A DNA stretch of 60,729 nt from DAITAZ01 sp036824045 (GTDB lineage Bacteria; Pseudomonadota; Gammaproteobacteria; Burkholderiales; Rhodocyclaceae): the NCBI GenBank assembly GCA_036824045.1, contig DAITAZ010000023.1, positions 1 to 60,729 on the forward strand, in the 5' to 3' direction. The notes beneath the pieces are model-generated. The model was given only the letters and a program-made list of their open reading frames with translations, ran no database searches and had not been told where the DNA came from. The position numbers and the translations under genes were made by a program. Shown here piece by piece: positions 33,553-43,236 of this stretch; position 1 is the stretch's first letter; each line of letters opens with the position of its first letter.

Positions 33553-35331
33553 GTGCCCAGCCCCCTGCCTCCTCCCACCCGCAGCCTGTCTGCGCCCGGC
33601 CGGTTTGCCGTCCTCGCCGGGACCACCTGCCTGGCCTTGGCCTGCCTGAACCCGGCCAGCGCCGCCTGGGTGCTCGACGCGCCCGCGGATCTGGAAGCCG
33701 TGCTCCAGCCCGCTCTGGAGAGCGTTGGCAGTGACACCCCCACCGACGAAGCCGCCGCCGCCCAGGCAGCCCGGCGCCTGCGCCAGGTACTCCTGGGCGT
33801 GCTGGCAACGGAAGGCTACTTCCGCCCGGAAATCCGGATCGGCGAGCCACAGCAAGGCGACCGGAAGGTGGACGTCCGCCCCGGCCCCCAGACACGGGTG
33901 AGCGAAGTCCGCATCGACTTCCGGGGAGAGGTGGCCGAATCCTCCTGGCTCGCCCGGCAAACCGCGTTGCGCAATGCCTGGCTCCTGGCGGCGGGCCAGC
34001 CCTTCCGCCAGGCCGATTGGGACCGGGCCAAGCAGAACCTGCTGCAGGCGCTGGCCGCCCGGGACTTTCCCTCTGCCACGCTGGCCGACAGCCGGGCCGA
34101 AATCGACCCGGCCTCGGATCAGGCGCGGCTCAGCCTCACTTACGACAGCGGCCCCGCCTTCACCCTGGGGGAGCTGCAGATCAGCGGTCTGGAACAGCGC
34201 AGCCCGGACTTCGTCCGCCGGTTGAGCCCGCTTCAGCCCGGCGAGCCCTATGATCAGGAACGGCTGCTCTCCCTGCAAAGCAGCCTGCAGAACACGCCCT
34301 ATTTCAGCTCGGTCCTGGTGGATGTGGAGCCGAACCCGGAGCACCCCCAGCGCGTGCCGGTGCGCATCCAGTTGCGCGAATCGCGCAGCAAGCGCCTCAC
34401 CCTGGGCGGCGGTTACAGCACCAATACCGGCTACCGCGCCGAAGCCAGCTTCCGCCACACCAATCTCCTCGACCGGGGCTGGGCGCTATCCAGCGGCCTG
34501 CGCTGGACCCAGCGGCAACAGCTGGCCTACGCGGACGTGCACCTCCCCGCCGCCCAGGCCCAGTGGCGCAACAGCTTCGGGGCGCTGGCGGAAAACAGCG
34601 ATATCCAGGGCCTGGTCACCCGGCGCCAGGCCATTGCCGCGGTCCGCACCAAGGCCCGGGACAACATGGAATACCGGGTGTCGCTCAAATACACCCGGGA
34701 GCACGTGGACATCCACGACACCACACCCGACAGTTACCTGCGCCGGGCGCTGGCGCTGAGCTGGGCGCTGACCTACCGGGCCGTGGACAATCCTGCGGAC
34801 CCGCGGGACGGCTACGTGGCCTACCTCTCCATCGGCGGCGGCGCACGCGCCCTGGCCTCGGACCAGAACTTCCTGCGCACCCACCTGCGCTACCAGCACT
34901 ACTGGCCGGTGGGCGCGGGGGATGTGTTCAGCCTGCGGGGGGAAGCGGGGCTCACCGCCACGCCCAGCCGTTTCGACGTGCCGCAGGAGTTCCTGTTCCG
35001 CGCCGGCGGGGCCCAGTCGGTGCGGGGCTACGCCTACCAGGGCCTGGGCGTGCGGGAAGACGGCGCCACCACCGGCGGTCGCCTGCTCGCCCTGGGCAGC
35101 GCCGAGTACACCCGCTGGTTCGCCACCCGCAGCGCCGGTGGCCAATGGGGCGCGGCGGTCTTCTACGATCTGGGCAACGCCGCCGACAACTGGAGCCGCT
35201 ACCGGGCCGTGGCGGGATATGGCCTGGGCGCCCGCTGGAAAAGCCCCGCCGGCCCGCTGGCCCTGGATCTGGCCTATGGCCATGCGGACAAACGCCTGCG
35301 GCTGCATTTTTCCGTCGCCATCACCTTCTGA
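33553..35331 (+). CDS. tamA: Outer membrane translocation module TamA (BamA family)
   Basis: TamA is an Omp85-family outer-membrane barrel that with TamB helps insert autotransporters and transport phospholipids. The 592-aa product has a signal sequence (about residues 15-38), POTRA domains (about 40-300; the last shows LGELQISGLEQRSPDFVRR), and a C-terminal 16-strand barrel. The barrel contains RAGGAQSVRGYAYQGLG and ends SVAITF, a phenylalanine terminus as expected. Start is a GTG at 33553. A TACAAT (33541-33546) lies just 6 bases upstream, which suggests a leaderless message. TamB starts 3 bases after its stop. Confidence 0.93.
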   Translation: MPSPLPPPTRSLSAPGRFAVLAGTTCLALACLNPASAAWVLDAPADLEAVLQPALESVGSDTPTDEAAAAQAARRLRQVLLGVLATEGYFRPEIRIGEPQQGDRKVDVRPGPQTRVSEVRIDFRGEVAESSWLARQTALRNAWLLAAGQPFRQADWDRAKQNLLQALAARDFPSATLADSRAEIDPASDQARLSLTYDSGPAFTLGELQISGLEQRSPDFVRRLSPLQPGEPYDQERLLSLQSSLQNTPYFSSVLVDVEPNPEHPQRVPVRIQLRESRSKRLTLGGGYSTNTGYRAEASFRHTNLLDRGWALSSGLRWTQRQQLAYADVHLPAAQAQWRNSFGALAENSDIQGLVTRRQAIAAVRTKARDNMEYRVSLKYTREHVDIHDTTPDSYLRRALALSWALTYRAVDNPADPRDGYVAYLSIGGGARALASDQNFLRTHLRYQHYWPVGAGDVFSLRGEAGLTATPSRFDVPQEFLFRAGGAQSVRGYAYQGLGVREDGATTGGRLLALGSAEYTRWFATRSAGGQWGAAVFYDLGNAADNWSRYRAVAGYGLGARWKSPAGPLALDLAYGHADKRLRLHFSVAITF

Positions 35332-35334
35332 CCC

Positions 35335-38300
35335 ATGACCGCGCCGGCAACGCAGACCCGCCCCCCGCCCGCGCCCCGCCCGCGCCCCCCGGTCGCGCTC
35401 CGGGTGGCCGCCCTGGCACTGGTGCTGCTGGCCGTGCCGGCCCTGCTGCTGGCCACCGGATTTGGCGCCCGCCTTCTGGCAAGCGGTCTTGCCGCCCTCA
35501 GCGGCGGACAAGTGCGGGTACAGGTGGCAGGGGGCACGCTCCTCGGTCCCCTGGATCTGGACAAGCTCGAAGTCCGGCAACGGGATCTGACCCTGGAAGC
35601 CAGCCAGCTGCGCCTGGACTGGCACCCGGCCCGGTTGTGGTCCGGCCGGCTCCACATCGGCACGCTCTCCGCCGCCCGGCTGGAAATCACCACGCGCCCG
35701 ACCGATACCCCCGCCAGCGCGCCCTCCGACCTGAGCCTGCCCCTGCCCCTGCAGGTGGACGCCCTCACCCTCGGGGAACTGGTGCTGCGCTCCGCCCGGG
35801 GCGAGGACGCGGCGACCGAAACGCTGCGGCTTTCGGCGCTGTCCGCCACACTCGAGAGCGACGGCCGACGGCACCGGCTGGGCGCGCTGGCGATGCGCCA
35901 CGCCCAGGGCACGCTCGCAGGCGCCGCGGAACTGGACGGCCACCATCCTTTCCCCCTGCAGGCCCGGGCGCATGCCGCCGCCACCGCCGATGGGCACGAC
36001 TTCCGCGTCGATGCGCAAGCCTCCGGCACCCTCCTCGCCCCCCGTATCGAGGCCCGGGCCGAGGGGGCCGACTTCGAGGGCACGGCAAACTTGGCGCTCG
36101 CGCCCTTCGCCGTCCAGCCCCTCGGCCGCGCCCAGGTCGCGGTGGCGCGGCTGAACCCCGCAGCCTTCGCCACCGGCGCCCCGAAAGCCCAGTTCCAGCT
36201 CTCCCTCGACCTGGCCCCGCCCCCGGACGGCGCCCCCCACGCACTGAGCGGGCATCTCCAGGCCCGCAACAGCGCGCCCGCCCGGCTGGACCAGGGGGGC
36301 CTTCCCCTGACCCGTCTGCACGCCCGCGTGGACTGGGCGGCCGACACCCTGCGCCTGGACGCGCTAGCGCTGGAAGCAGGCCAAAGCCAGCGCGCCACCG
36401 GACACGCCACCTGGGCCGCGGGCAAGCTGGAGGCGCGGCTGGCGCTCCAGGACCTCGATGCCGCCGACTGGCACAGTCGTCTCAAATCCACGCGTCTCAG
36501 CGGCCCGCTCACCCTTCGCGCCGATGCCCGCGAGCTGGCCCTCACCGCCACGCTGCAAGACCCGCGATTCGGACTCGCGCTGGACCTGGCCCGCGACCCC
36601 GAGACCCTCACCCTGCGCCAGATCCGGCTCACCGGCAGCCGGGGCGGCGCCCTGGAACTGAGCGGCACCCTGACACAGAACGCGCAGGCAGCCTTTGCCG
36701 CGGAAGGGCGGCTGCGCGACTTCGACCCTTCCGCCTTCGTGACCGCGCCGCGCGCCAGCCTCAACGGACAGCTCACAGCGCGCGGCCAGCTCAAGCCCCC
36801 TGCAACGGGGGCACTAGAGCTCAGCCTGGCGGAAAGCCGACTGTGGGCCCAAGGCCAGGCCTACCCCTTGAGCGGGCAGCTCGCCCTGAACGTGGAAGGC
36901 GATCGCCTCACCCGGGCCGAAGCGCTCCTGGATCTGGCCGGGAACCACCTGCAGGCCCGGGGCAACCTGGGCGCGGCCGGCGACCGCCTGCACCTGACCC
37001 TGGATGCGCCAGCCCTCGACCGCCTGGGCCTCGGCCTTGCCGGCGGGATCAAGGGAAGCGCCGCCCTGCAAGGCCGGTGGCAGGAGCTGGCCGCCAGCGT
37101 CCGGGTGGAGGCCGGCGCCCTCACCCTGGCCGGGGGCCACCAACTCGCCCGGGGCGAACTGATGGCCGAGCTTGGCGCCGGCCCTCAAGGGCGGCTGGAT
37201 ATCCAGATGGACCTGCGGGACTACCGTCAGGGGGATACCGAGATCCCCCAGGCCAGTCTGTCCGCCCAGGGCACCCGGGCCGAGCACGCCATCCGCCTGA
37301 CCGGGCGCTTTGGCGAGGGCAACGCGGTGAGCGCAGCCGGCCAGGGCGGTCTCACCGACAAAGGCTGGCAGGGCCAGCTCACCCAGCTTGCGCTGGACGG
37401 ACGCTGGCGGCTGGCCCTCCAGCACCCCGCCCCCCTGCAGGTGAGCCGCGAGCGGGTAGCCCTCGGCCAGGCCCGCCTGACCGGACCGGATCTGGAAGCC
37501 GTGCTCGCCGACACGGTGTGGACCCCCCAGGAGACGCGGACCAAAGGCGAGCTGCTCCGCCTGCAGCCCCTCCGGGCCGGCACCGGCGCCCAGGGCGCCA
37601 CGCCGCTGCGGCTTGCCGGCGGCTGGGATCTGCGGCTGGCGGAGCAGGTCAGCGGCACCCTGCACATCGCCCGGCAGGACGGGGACCTGCCCCTGTCCGG
37701 GGATGGCACCCTGTGGGCCGGGCTCACCGCCCTGCAACTCCGGCTCGACGCCACGGAAGGGCGCCTGCGCGCCCGGGGCACTGCCACCGGCAGCCGCGTC
37801 GGCACCCTGGCCCTGGAAGCCGACGCGGCGCTCGCCCGCCGTGCCGACGGCTGGGGCCTGCTGCCCCAGGGCGCGGTGAGCGGCCAGTTGCGGCTCGACA
37901 CCCCGGACCTGGCTTGGGCCGCCCAACTGGCAGGCGGCAACTGGCGCAGTGGCGGACGGCTGACCGGCACCCTGCGCCTGGCGGGCACCGCCGCCAGCCC
38001 GCGCCTCAGCGGCCAGGTGGAGGGGGACGGGCTCAGCCTCACCGCCCTGGACCAGGGCCTGTACCTGGAAGAAGGCCGGCTACGGCTGAAGCTGGAGGGC
38101 GACCAGGCCCGGCTTGAAACCCTGCACTTTGCCAGCCCCGTCCGGACCCGCCCGGCGGAACGCCGCGCGGTGCCAGAGCTGGGCGACGCCCCGGCCGAGC
38201 CGCCACTGCAGGCCAGTGGCGAAATCCGCCTCGCCGACGGCAGCGGCCGCTTCCACATCCAGGCCCATCACCTGCCGGTGCTGCAACTGCCCGGCCGCTG

Positions 38301-39243
38301 GCTGATGCTCACCGCGGACACCCGGCTGCACAGCGGCCCCCGGGGAATCGCCCTCACCGGCACGGTCAGCGCCGACGGCGGCTACTTTGAAATGCCCCGG
38401 GGCGATCTGCCCCGCCTGGGGGACGACGTGGTCGTCCTGGGCCAGGAGACACGCCGCGCCAACAAGCTGCCCGTGGCTGTGGATGTGGAGGCCAGCCTCG
38501 GCGACCACCTCTACTTTGAAGGCCGTGGGCTGGAAACCCGCCTCACCGGCCAGTTGCGCCTGCGCTCGGACGGGCGCACGCCCCTGCGCGCCACCGGTTC
38601 GATCCGCACCCGGGGGGGCGTATTCGACGCCTACGGCCAGAAGCTCAACATCACCCGCGGCATCCTCAATTTCCAGGGGCCGCTGGAAAACCCCGGGCTC
38701 AATGTGCGCGCCCTGCGCCGGGGTCTGGCGGTGGAAGCCGGCGTCGCCATCACCGGTAGCGTGAACAGTCCCAAGGTCAAGCTGGTATCCGAACCCGAAG
38801 TGCCCGATAACGAAAAACTCGCCTGGATCGTGCTCGGCCGGGGGCCGGACCAGGCCGGCGGCGGCGATTCGGCCGTGCTGCTGGCAGCGGCCACCTCCAT
38901 CCTGGGCGGCCCCGGCAGCGGCGGCGGGCTGACCCGGCAACTGGCGCAGAATCTCGGCCTGGACGAGGTGAGCCTGCGCGCCGGCGACATCTCCAGCTCC
39001 GACAACCGCAGCCCGGTGCACACCGTGGCTGGCAGCACCAGCAGCGCCGGCACCGTCAGCGGACAGGTGGTGAGCCTGGGCAAGCGACTCTCCAGCGATG
39101 CCTATCTTTCCTACGAACAGAGCCTTTCCGGGCTGGCCAGCATCGTCAAGCTCACCTACGCCCTCAACCGCCGGGCCTCGCTGGTGGCCCGGGCAGGCAC
39201 CGACAACGCCCTGGACCTAGTGTTTACATTTGTTTTCAAATGA
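35335..39243 (+). CDS. tamB: Translocation and assembly module inner-membrane protein TamB (DUF490)
   Basis: TamB spans the periplasm from the inner to outer membrane as a hydrophobic groove of the AsmA-like superfamily and bridges lipid transport. The 1302-aa protein has an N-terminal transmembrane helix (about residues 20-45), a long beta-taco repeat region, and the conserved C-terminal DUF490 domain. That domain shows RGGVFDAYGQKLNITRGILN, then ENPGLNVRALRR and LSSDAYLSYEQSLSG, ending LVFTFVFK. It is coupled to tamA by a 3-base gap. Confidence 0.94.
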   Translation: MTAPATQTRPPPAPRPRPPVALRVAALALVLLAVPALLLATGFGARLLASGLAALSGGQVRVQVAGGTLLGPLDLDKLEVRQRDLTLEASQLRLDWHPARLWSGRLHIGTLSAARLEITTRPTDTPASAPSDLSLPLPLQVDALTLGELVLRSARGEDAATETLRLSALSATLESDGRRHRLGALAMRHAQGTLAGAAELDGHHPFPLQARAHAAATADGHDFRVDAQASGTLLAPRIEARAEGADFEGTANLALAPFAVQPLGRAQVAVARLNPAAFATGAPKAQFQLSLDLAPPPDGAPHALSGHLQARNSAPARLDQGGLPLTRLHARVDWAADTLRLDALALEAGQSQRATGHATWAAGKLEARLALQDLDAADWHSRLKSTRLSGPLTLRADARELALTATLQDPRFGLALDLARDPETLTLRQIRLTGSRGGALELSGTLTQNAQAAFAAEGRLRDFDPSAFVTAPRASLNGQLTARGQLKPPATGALELSLAESRLWAQGQAYPLSGQLALNVEGDRLTRAEALLDLAGNHLQARGNLGAAGDRLHLTLDAPALDRLGLGLAGGIKGSAALQGRWQELAASVRVEAGALTLAGGHQLARGELMAELGAGPQGRLDIQMDLRDYRQGDTEIPQASLSAQGTRAEHAIRLTGRFGEGNAVSAAGQGGLTDKGWQGQLTQLALDGRWRLALQHPAPLQVSRERVALGQARLTGPDLEAVLADTVWTPQETRTKGELLRLQPLRAGTGAQGATPLRLAGGWDLRLAEQVSGTLHIARQDGDLPLSGDGTLWAGLTALQLRLDATEGRLRARGTATGSRVGTLALEADAALARRADGWGLLPQGAVSGQLRLDTPDLAWAAQLAGGNWRSGGRLTGTLRLAGTAASPRLSGQVEGDGLSLTALDQGLYLEEGRLRLKLEGDQARLETLHFASPVRTRPAERRAVPELGDAPAEPPLQASGEIRLADGSGRFHIQAHHLPVLQLPGRWLMLTADTRLHSGPRGIALTGTVSADGGYFEMPRGDLPRLGDDVVVLGQETRRANKLPVAVDVEASLGDHLYFEGRGLETRLTGQLRLRSDGRTPLRATGSIRTRGGVFDAYGQKLNITRGILNFQGPLENPGLNVRALRRGLAVEAGVAITGSVNSPKVKLVSEPEVPDNEKLAWIVLGRGPDQAGGGDSAVLLAAATSILGGPGSGGGLTRQLAQNLGLDEVSLRAGDISSSDNRSPVHTVAGSTSSAGTVSGQVVSLGKRLSSDAYLSYEQSLSGLASIVKLTYALNRRASLVARAGTDNALDLVFTFVFK

Positions 39244-39304
39244 CTGCCGCAGGGAATAGAATGCCAATGTCCCCCACGGTATCGGGGCCCCGGCGAGGCA
39301 GATG

Positions 39305-39880
39305 ATGGAACAGCAAAACGGCAGCACCCCTTGCTCACCAGCCACCGAGACCGCCTTGATCGGCGGCGGCTGCTTCTGGTGCCTGGAAGCCGTGTTCAAG
39401 GAACTCCAGGGTGTGGTGGGCGTGGCCTCCGGCTACAGCGGCGGCACCATGGCCAATCCGAGTTACACCGCCGTGTGCCGGGGAGATACCGGGCATGCCG
39501 AGGTGGTGCGGGTTGATTACGACCCCGCGTGCCTGAGCTACCGGGAGGTGCTGGAGGTGTTTTTCACCATCCACGACCCCACCACCGTCAACCGGCAGGG
39601 CAACGACATCGGCACCCAGTACCGCTCCGCCATCTACTATCTCGATCCGGCGCAGCAGGCCATCGCCCACGAAACCATCGCCCACCTCAACGGCCTGGGC
39701 ATCTTTCCCGGTCCCATCGTCACCGAGGTGGCGCCCGCCGGCACCTTCTACCCTGCCGAGGCCTACCACCAGGATTACTACGCCAACAACCCGGAGCAGG
39801 CCTACTGCCAGTTCGTGGTGTATCCCAAGGTGGCCAAGTTCCGCGAGAAATTCGCCCACCGGCGCAAACCCGCAGGCTGA
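39305..39880 (+). CDS. msrA: Peptide-methionine (S)-S-oxide reductase
   Basis: MsrA reduces the S-epimer of methionine sulfoxide in proteins. The 191-aa enzyme carries the catalytic GGGCFWCLEAVF and HDPTTVNRQGNDIGTQYRS. The C-terminal YPAEAYHQDYYANNPEQAYCQFV is typical. GAGG lies 6 bases before the ATG at 39305, but only 3 before the adjacent in-frame ATG at 39302, so 39305 is preferred. The methionine repair genes msrP-msrQ are two genes downstream. Confidence 0.95.
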   Translation: MEQQNGSTPCSPATETALIGGGCFWCLEAVFKELQGVVGVASGYSGGTMANPSYTAVCRGDTGHAEVVRVDYDPACLSYREVLEVFFTIHDPTTVNRQGNDIGTQYRSAIYYLDPAQQAIAHETIAHLNGLGIFPGPIVTEVAPAGTFYPAEAYHQDYYANNPEQAYCQFVVYPKVAKFREKFAHRRKPAG

Positions 39881-39895
39881 AGGCCCAACCGTTCC

Positions 39896-40699
39896 TCAGG
39901 CGGCGGCCTGTTCCAGGGCGGCCATTTCCTCGGCGCTGAATCCCGCCTGGGCGCGGGCTGCATGGTTGAAGGGGCGTGCCAGGCGGGGCGCCCGGTACTG
40001 CCCCAGCAACTGCCGGAAGCGGTTTTCCGCATCCAGGCCGCGCTGGGCACACAGATGCCGGTACCACCGATCCCCCAGCGCCACGTGGCCCACCTCGTCC
40101 CGCAGCACGACTTCCAGGATGCCCACGGCGGCCAGGTCGCCCGCCTCGCGCAGTTTTTCCATGATGCCCGGTGTCACATCCAGACCCCGGGCTTCCATCG
40201 TGCGCGGCACCATGGCCATGCGCACCAGCGGATCGTGGGCCGTTCGCACGGCCATCTGCCACAGGCCGCCATGGGCGGGGAAATCGCCGTAGTCATGGCC
40301 CAGGCCCTGGAGATGGCCCCGTAACAGGCGGAAGTGGAGCACCTCTTCCGCCGCCACCTGCAGCCACCCCCCGTGGAAATCCCCAGGCAGGCTGCGGAAG
40401 CGGTGCACGCAATCAAGGGCCAGGTTGATGGCATTGAACTCGATGTGGCACAGGGCGTGGATCAGCGCCGCCCGGCCGCGCGCGCTCCCCAGGCCACGGC
40501 GGGGCACCCGGGTGGGCTCCACCAGTTCCGGCCGCGGGGGACGCCCCGGCTCCACCACCGGGGCGAGGATGTCCTCTCCGGGCTCAACCGGGGTCAGCCC
40601 CTGTTGCCAGTCCTCCCACACTTCGCAGACCGCCCGGCCTTTGGCCTCCGGGTCCGCCAACATCAGGGCCGCCAGGGCCCGCTGGTGCACGTTCTCCAT
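39896..40699 (-). CDS. DUF455 ferritin-like domain protein
   Basis: This 267-aa protein belongs to the DUF455 ferritin-like family. Features are AALIHALCHIEFNAINLALD and WLQVAAEEVLHFRLLRGHL, then VLRDEVGHVALGDRWY. Three ExxH-like elements suggest a diiron site. I chose the ATG at 40699, where similarity begins, although no Shine-Dalgarno is obvious; a longer open frame upstream is non-coding. Function unknown. Its position between msrA and msrPQ hints at oxidative-stress work. Confidence 0.87.
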   Translation of the reverse strand: MENVHQRALAALMLADPEAKGRAVCEVWEDWQQGLTPVEPGEDILAPVVEPGRPPRPELVEPTRVPRRGLGSARGRAALIHALCHIEFNAINLALDCVHRFRSLPGDFHGGWLQVAAEEVLHFRLLRGHLQGLGHDYGDFPAHGGLWQMAVRTAHDPLVRMAMVPRTMEARGLDVTPGIMEKLREAGDLAAVGILEVVLRDEVGHVALGDRWYRHLCAQRGLDAENRFRQLLGQYRAPRLARPFNHAARAQAGFSAEEMAALEQAAA

Positions 40700-40888
40700 G
40701 ATGGGCGGGATTGTACGCCGGCGCCGCCGCGGCGAACCGGGCGCCGGCGCCACGGTCCACCGGCAGTACCGTGTAAGGTCCGCAGCCGCTGCGGCGACCA
40801 AGGTGCACGGCCCCTGCATCCAAACCCGCCGCCGGCCCGAATAAGGGATGCAGGAACCCCGCCCCAACCCCATTGCAAGGACCCAGAC

Positions 40889-41830
40889 ATGCTTATCCGC
40901 CACCCCCCGGACCTGCCGGGCTCCGAGATCACGCCCCAGGGGCTTTACCTGCGCCGCCGGCAGTTCCTGCATCAGGCCGGCGCGCTGGGTGGTGCCGCCC
41001 TGCTCGGGGGTCTGGCCGGCCCCGCCCGGGCACAGGCCGGATTCGGCCCCCTGGTGAAAAGCCCCACCAGCACCGACGAAAAGCCCAACACTCGGCAGGA
41101 CATCACCACCTACAACAACTTCTACGAATTCGGCCCCAACAAGGACGACCCGGCCCGGGTCGCCTCCCGGATGAAGACCCGCCCGTGGACGGTGCAGGTC
41201 GAAGGCCTGGTGAAGAAGCCCCTCACCCTGGGGCTGGAGGAGATCCTGAAACTCGCGCCGCTGGAAGAACGGATCTACCGCCTGCGCTGCGTCGAGGCCT
41301 GGTCGATGGTGGTGCCCTGGGTGGGTTTTCCCCTCAAGCGCCTGATCGACGCCTGCGCGCCTCTGGGCAGCGCCAAGTTCGTGGAATTCCAGACCCTGGC
41401 CGACCCGGAAGTCATGCCCCTGGTGCGCCTGCCCCTGCTGGACTGGCCCTATACCGAAGGCCTGCGCATGGACGAGGCCCTGCACCCGCTTACCATCGTG
41501 GCCGTGGGGCTCTACGGGGAGGTGCTGCCCCACCAGAACGGCGCCCCCCTGCGGCTGGTGGTGCCCTGGAAGTATGGCTTCAAGAGCGCGAAGTCCATCG
41601 TCCGCATCCGCTTTGCCGAACAATCGGTCACCACCACCTGGATGAAAGCCGGCCCCGGCGAATACGGCTACTTCGCCAACGTGAACCCCGAGGTGGAGCA
41701 CCCCCGCTGGAGCCAGGCCCGGGAGCGGCGGCTGGGAGAATTCCTCAAACGCAAGACCTTGCCCTTCAACGGCTACGCCGATCAGGTGGCCGGGCTGTAC
41801 ACGGGGCTGGACCTGCGCCGCTGGTTCTGA
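40889..41830 (+). CDS. msrP: Periplasmic methionine sulfoxide reductase catalytic subunit MsrP
   Basis: MsrP (formerly YedY) is a molybdopterin enzyme that repairs methionine sulfoxide in periplasmic proteins. The 313-aa precursor has a Tat signal with the twin arginine YLRRRQFLHQAGALGGAALL. The molybdenum-ligand cysteine lies in YRLRCVEAWSMVVPWVGFPL. PNTRQDITTYNNFYEFG and VPWKYGFKSAKSI are also family-typical. AAGG lies 8 bases before the ATG. msrQ follows after 42 bases. The 189 bases upstream (divergent with DUF455) hold no clear promoter. Confidence 0.95.
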   Translation: MLIRHPPDLPGSEITPQGLYLRRRQFLHQAGALGGAALLGGLAGPARAQAGFGPLVKSPTSTDEKPNTRQDITTYNNFYEFGPNKDDPARVASRMKTRPWTVQVEGLVKKPLTLGLEEILKLAPLEERIYRLRCVEAWSMVVPWVGFPLKRLIDACAPLGSAKFVEFQTLADPEVMPLVRLPLLDWPYTEGLRMDEALHPLTIVAVGLYGEVLPHQNGAPLRLVVPWKYGFKSAKSIVRIRFAEQSVTTTWMKAGPGEYGYFANVNPEVEHPRWSQARERRLGEFLKRKTLPFNGYADQVAGLYTGLDLRRWF

Positions 41831-41872
41831 AATCCTTCCACCCCACCCCACCGCACTGCGCCACGCACACCC

Positions 41873-42544
41873 ATGCTGCACACGCCACGAGAAATCGCCA
41901 TCGCCAAGGGCCTGCTGCTGGTGGTCGGGCTCGCGCCCGCCACCTGGCTGGCCTACGCCTTCGCCACCGACCAGCTCGGCGCCAACCCCATCGAAGCCCT
42001 GCTGCGCAACCTGGGGCTGTGGACCCTGCGCTTCCTGCTCATCACCCTGGCCGTCACGCCCCTGCGACGGCTCACCGGGTGGAACGGGCTGCTCCGGCTG
42101 CGACGCATGCTGGGGCTGTTCACGTTTTTCTACGCCTGCCTGCACCTCCTCACCTACGTGGTACTGGACCAGTACTTCGACTGGATGGCCATCGCGCTGG
42201 ATGTGGTGAAGCACCCCTACGTCACCGTGGGCTTTGCCGCGTTCGTGCTCATGGTGCCCCTGGCCGCCACGTCCAACCACTGGAGCGTGCGCCGCCTGGG
42301 GGGCCGCCGCTGGCAGGAACTGCACCGCACCGTGTACCCCATCGCCATCCTTGGCGTGGTGCACTTCTGGTGGCTGGTGAAGCAGGACATCTCCCGCCCC
42401 GCCTTCTACGCCCTGGTCGCGGCGCTGCTGCTGGGCCTGCGGATGTGGTGGCGGGAGCAGGAACGGCGGCGCCAGCTCGCCGCGGCCCTGCCCCGGGGGC
42501 CTCGGCCCGGGGCACGGGTCATCCCCATCCAGCCGCGGCCCTGA
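41873..42544 (+). CDS. msrQ: Heme-binding membrane subunit MsrQ
   Basis: MsrQ (formerly YedZ) is a six-helix heme-b membrane protein that passes quinone-pool electrons to MsrP. The 223-aa protein has RFLLITLAVTPLRRLTGW, then LRRMLGLFTFFYACLHLLTY and WQELHRTVYPIAILGVVHFWW, which supply heme-ligand histidines. It forms an operon with msrP. Confidence 0.94.
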   Translation: MLHTPREIAIAKGLLLVVGLAPATWLAYAFATDQLGANPIEALLRNLGLWTLRFLLITLAVTPLRRLTGWNGLLRLRRMLGLFTFFYACLHLLTYVVLDQYFDWMAIALDVVKHPYVTVGFAAFVLMVPLAATSNHWSVRRLGGRRWQELHRTVYPIAILGVVHFWWLVKQDISRPAFYALVAALLLGLRMWWREQERRRQLAAALPRGPRPGARVIPIQPRP

Positions 42545-42595
42545 GCCGGGCGCCACGGCGGCAGGAGGAGCAGCCCACCCGGTCCCGGGCGCCGC

Positions 42596-43108
42596 TCAGG
42601 GATGGGCGGCGCTTGCCTGCCGCTCCATGCTCTCCCGCACCGTTTGCAGCAGGCGCTGGCAGTCCTTGATGTGGCGCTCGCCCATCAGGCGCATGGCGGA
42701 GTAGCTCAGCCCCGCGGCCAGCGCCTGACCCGCCACGGGCACGTACTTGGCCGCCTGCTTGGCCGTCACCCGCACCCCGACCAGCTTGAGCGCCTGCATC
42801 ACCATCCCTTCGGTGACCACCTTGCCGATCATGGCGCCGCCGAAGCTCACCATGGCCTTGTACACCAGTAGCTTGGTGCGGTGATCCAGGCGGGCGATCT
42901 GCTCCGGCGTCAGGCCGAACTCGGCGTTGATGCGGGAGATGAGCTGCACCAGCAAGGCCACGTCGGCCGCGATGTCCAGCCCCGGGATGGGTACCAGCAC
43001 CGCGCCGGCGGACACCATGGCGCGTTTCTTCACCATGGCGGAGCACCGCTGGGCAATCGCCTCGAGTTCTTCCCGCTTCACGGGCAGATGGATCACCTGG
43101 GCTGTCAT
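42596..43108 (-). CDS. Small helical protein, DUF697-like
   Basis: This 170-aa protein is predicted almost entirely helical. It contains GAVLVPIPGLDIAADVALLVQLI and a second glycine-rich amphipathic stretch, KYVPVAGQALAAGLSYSAMRLM. This resembles the DUF697 domain that accompanies some GTPases, but the family call is tentative. GGAGGAGAAC precedes the ATG at 43108. It lies 128 bases after the export operon on the same strand. Function unknown. Confidence 0.65.
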   Translation of the reverse strand: MTAQVIHLPVKREELEAIAQRCSAMVKKRAMVSAGAVLVPIPGLDIAADVALLVQLISRINAEFGLTPEQIARLDHRTKLLVYKAMVSFGGAMIGKVVTEGMVMQALKLVGVRVTAKQAAKYVPVAGQALAAGLSYSAMRLMGERHIKDCQRLLQTVRESMERQASAAHP

Positions 43109-43236
43109 GTTCTCCTCCGGGTCATGGGTGATGGAAACCGCCCCCGCATCAACGCAGGATGCCGGCAGGAGGTTTACCCCCGCGCGGGTGCGCGGCTGGC
43201 GGGGCCTGCGGTGGACCCGCCCCGCCCCGGGGAAGT

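Noticed and set aside
34563..38117. An 1184-codon open frame inside tamA-tamB on the same strand
   Set aside because: Out-of-frame shadow; the real frames have clear TamA and TamB features.
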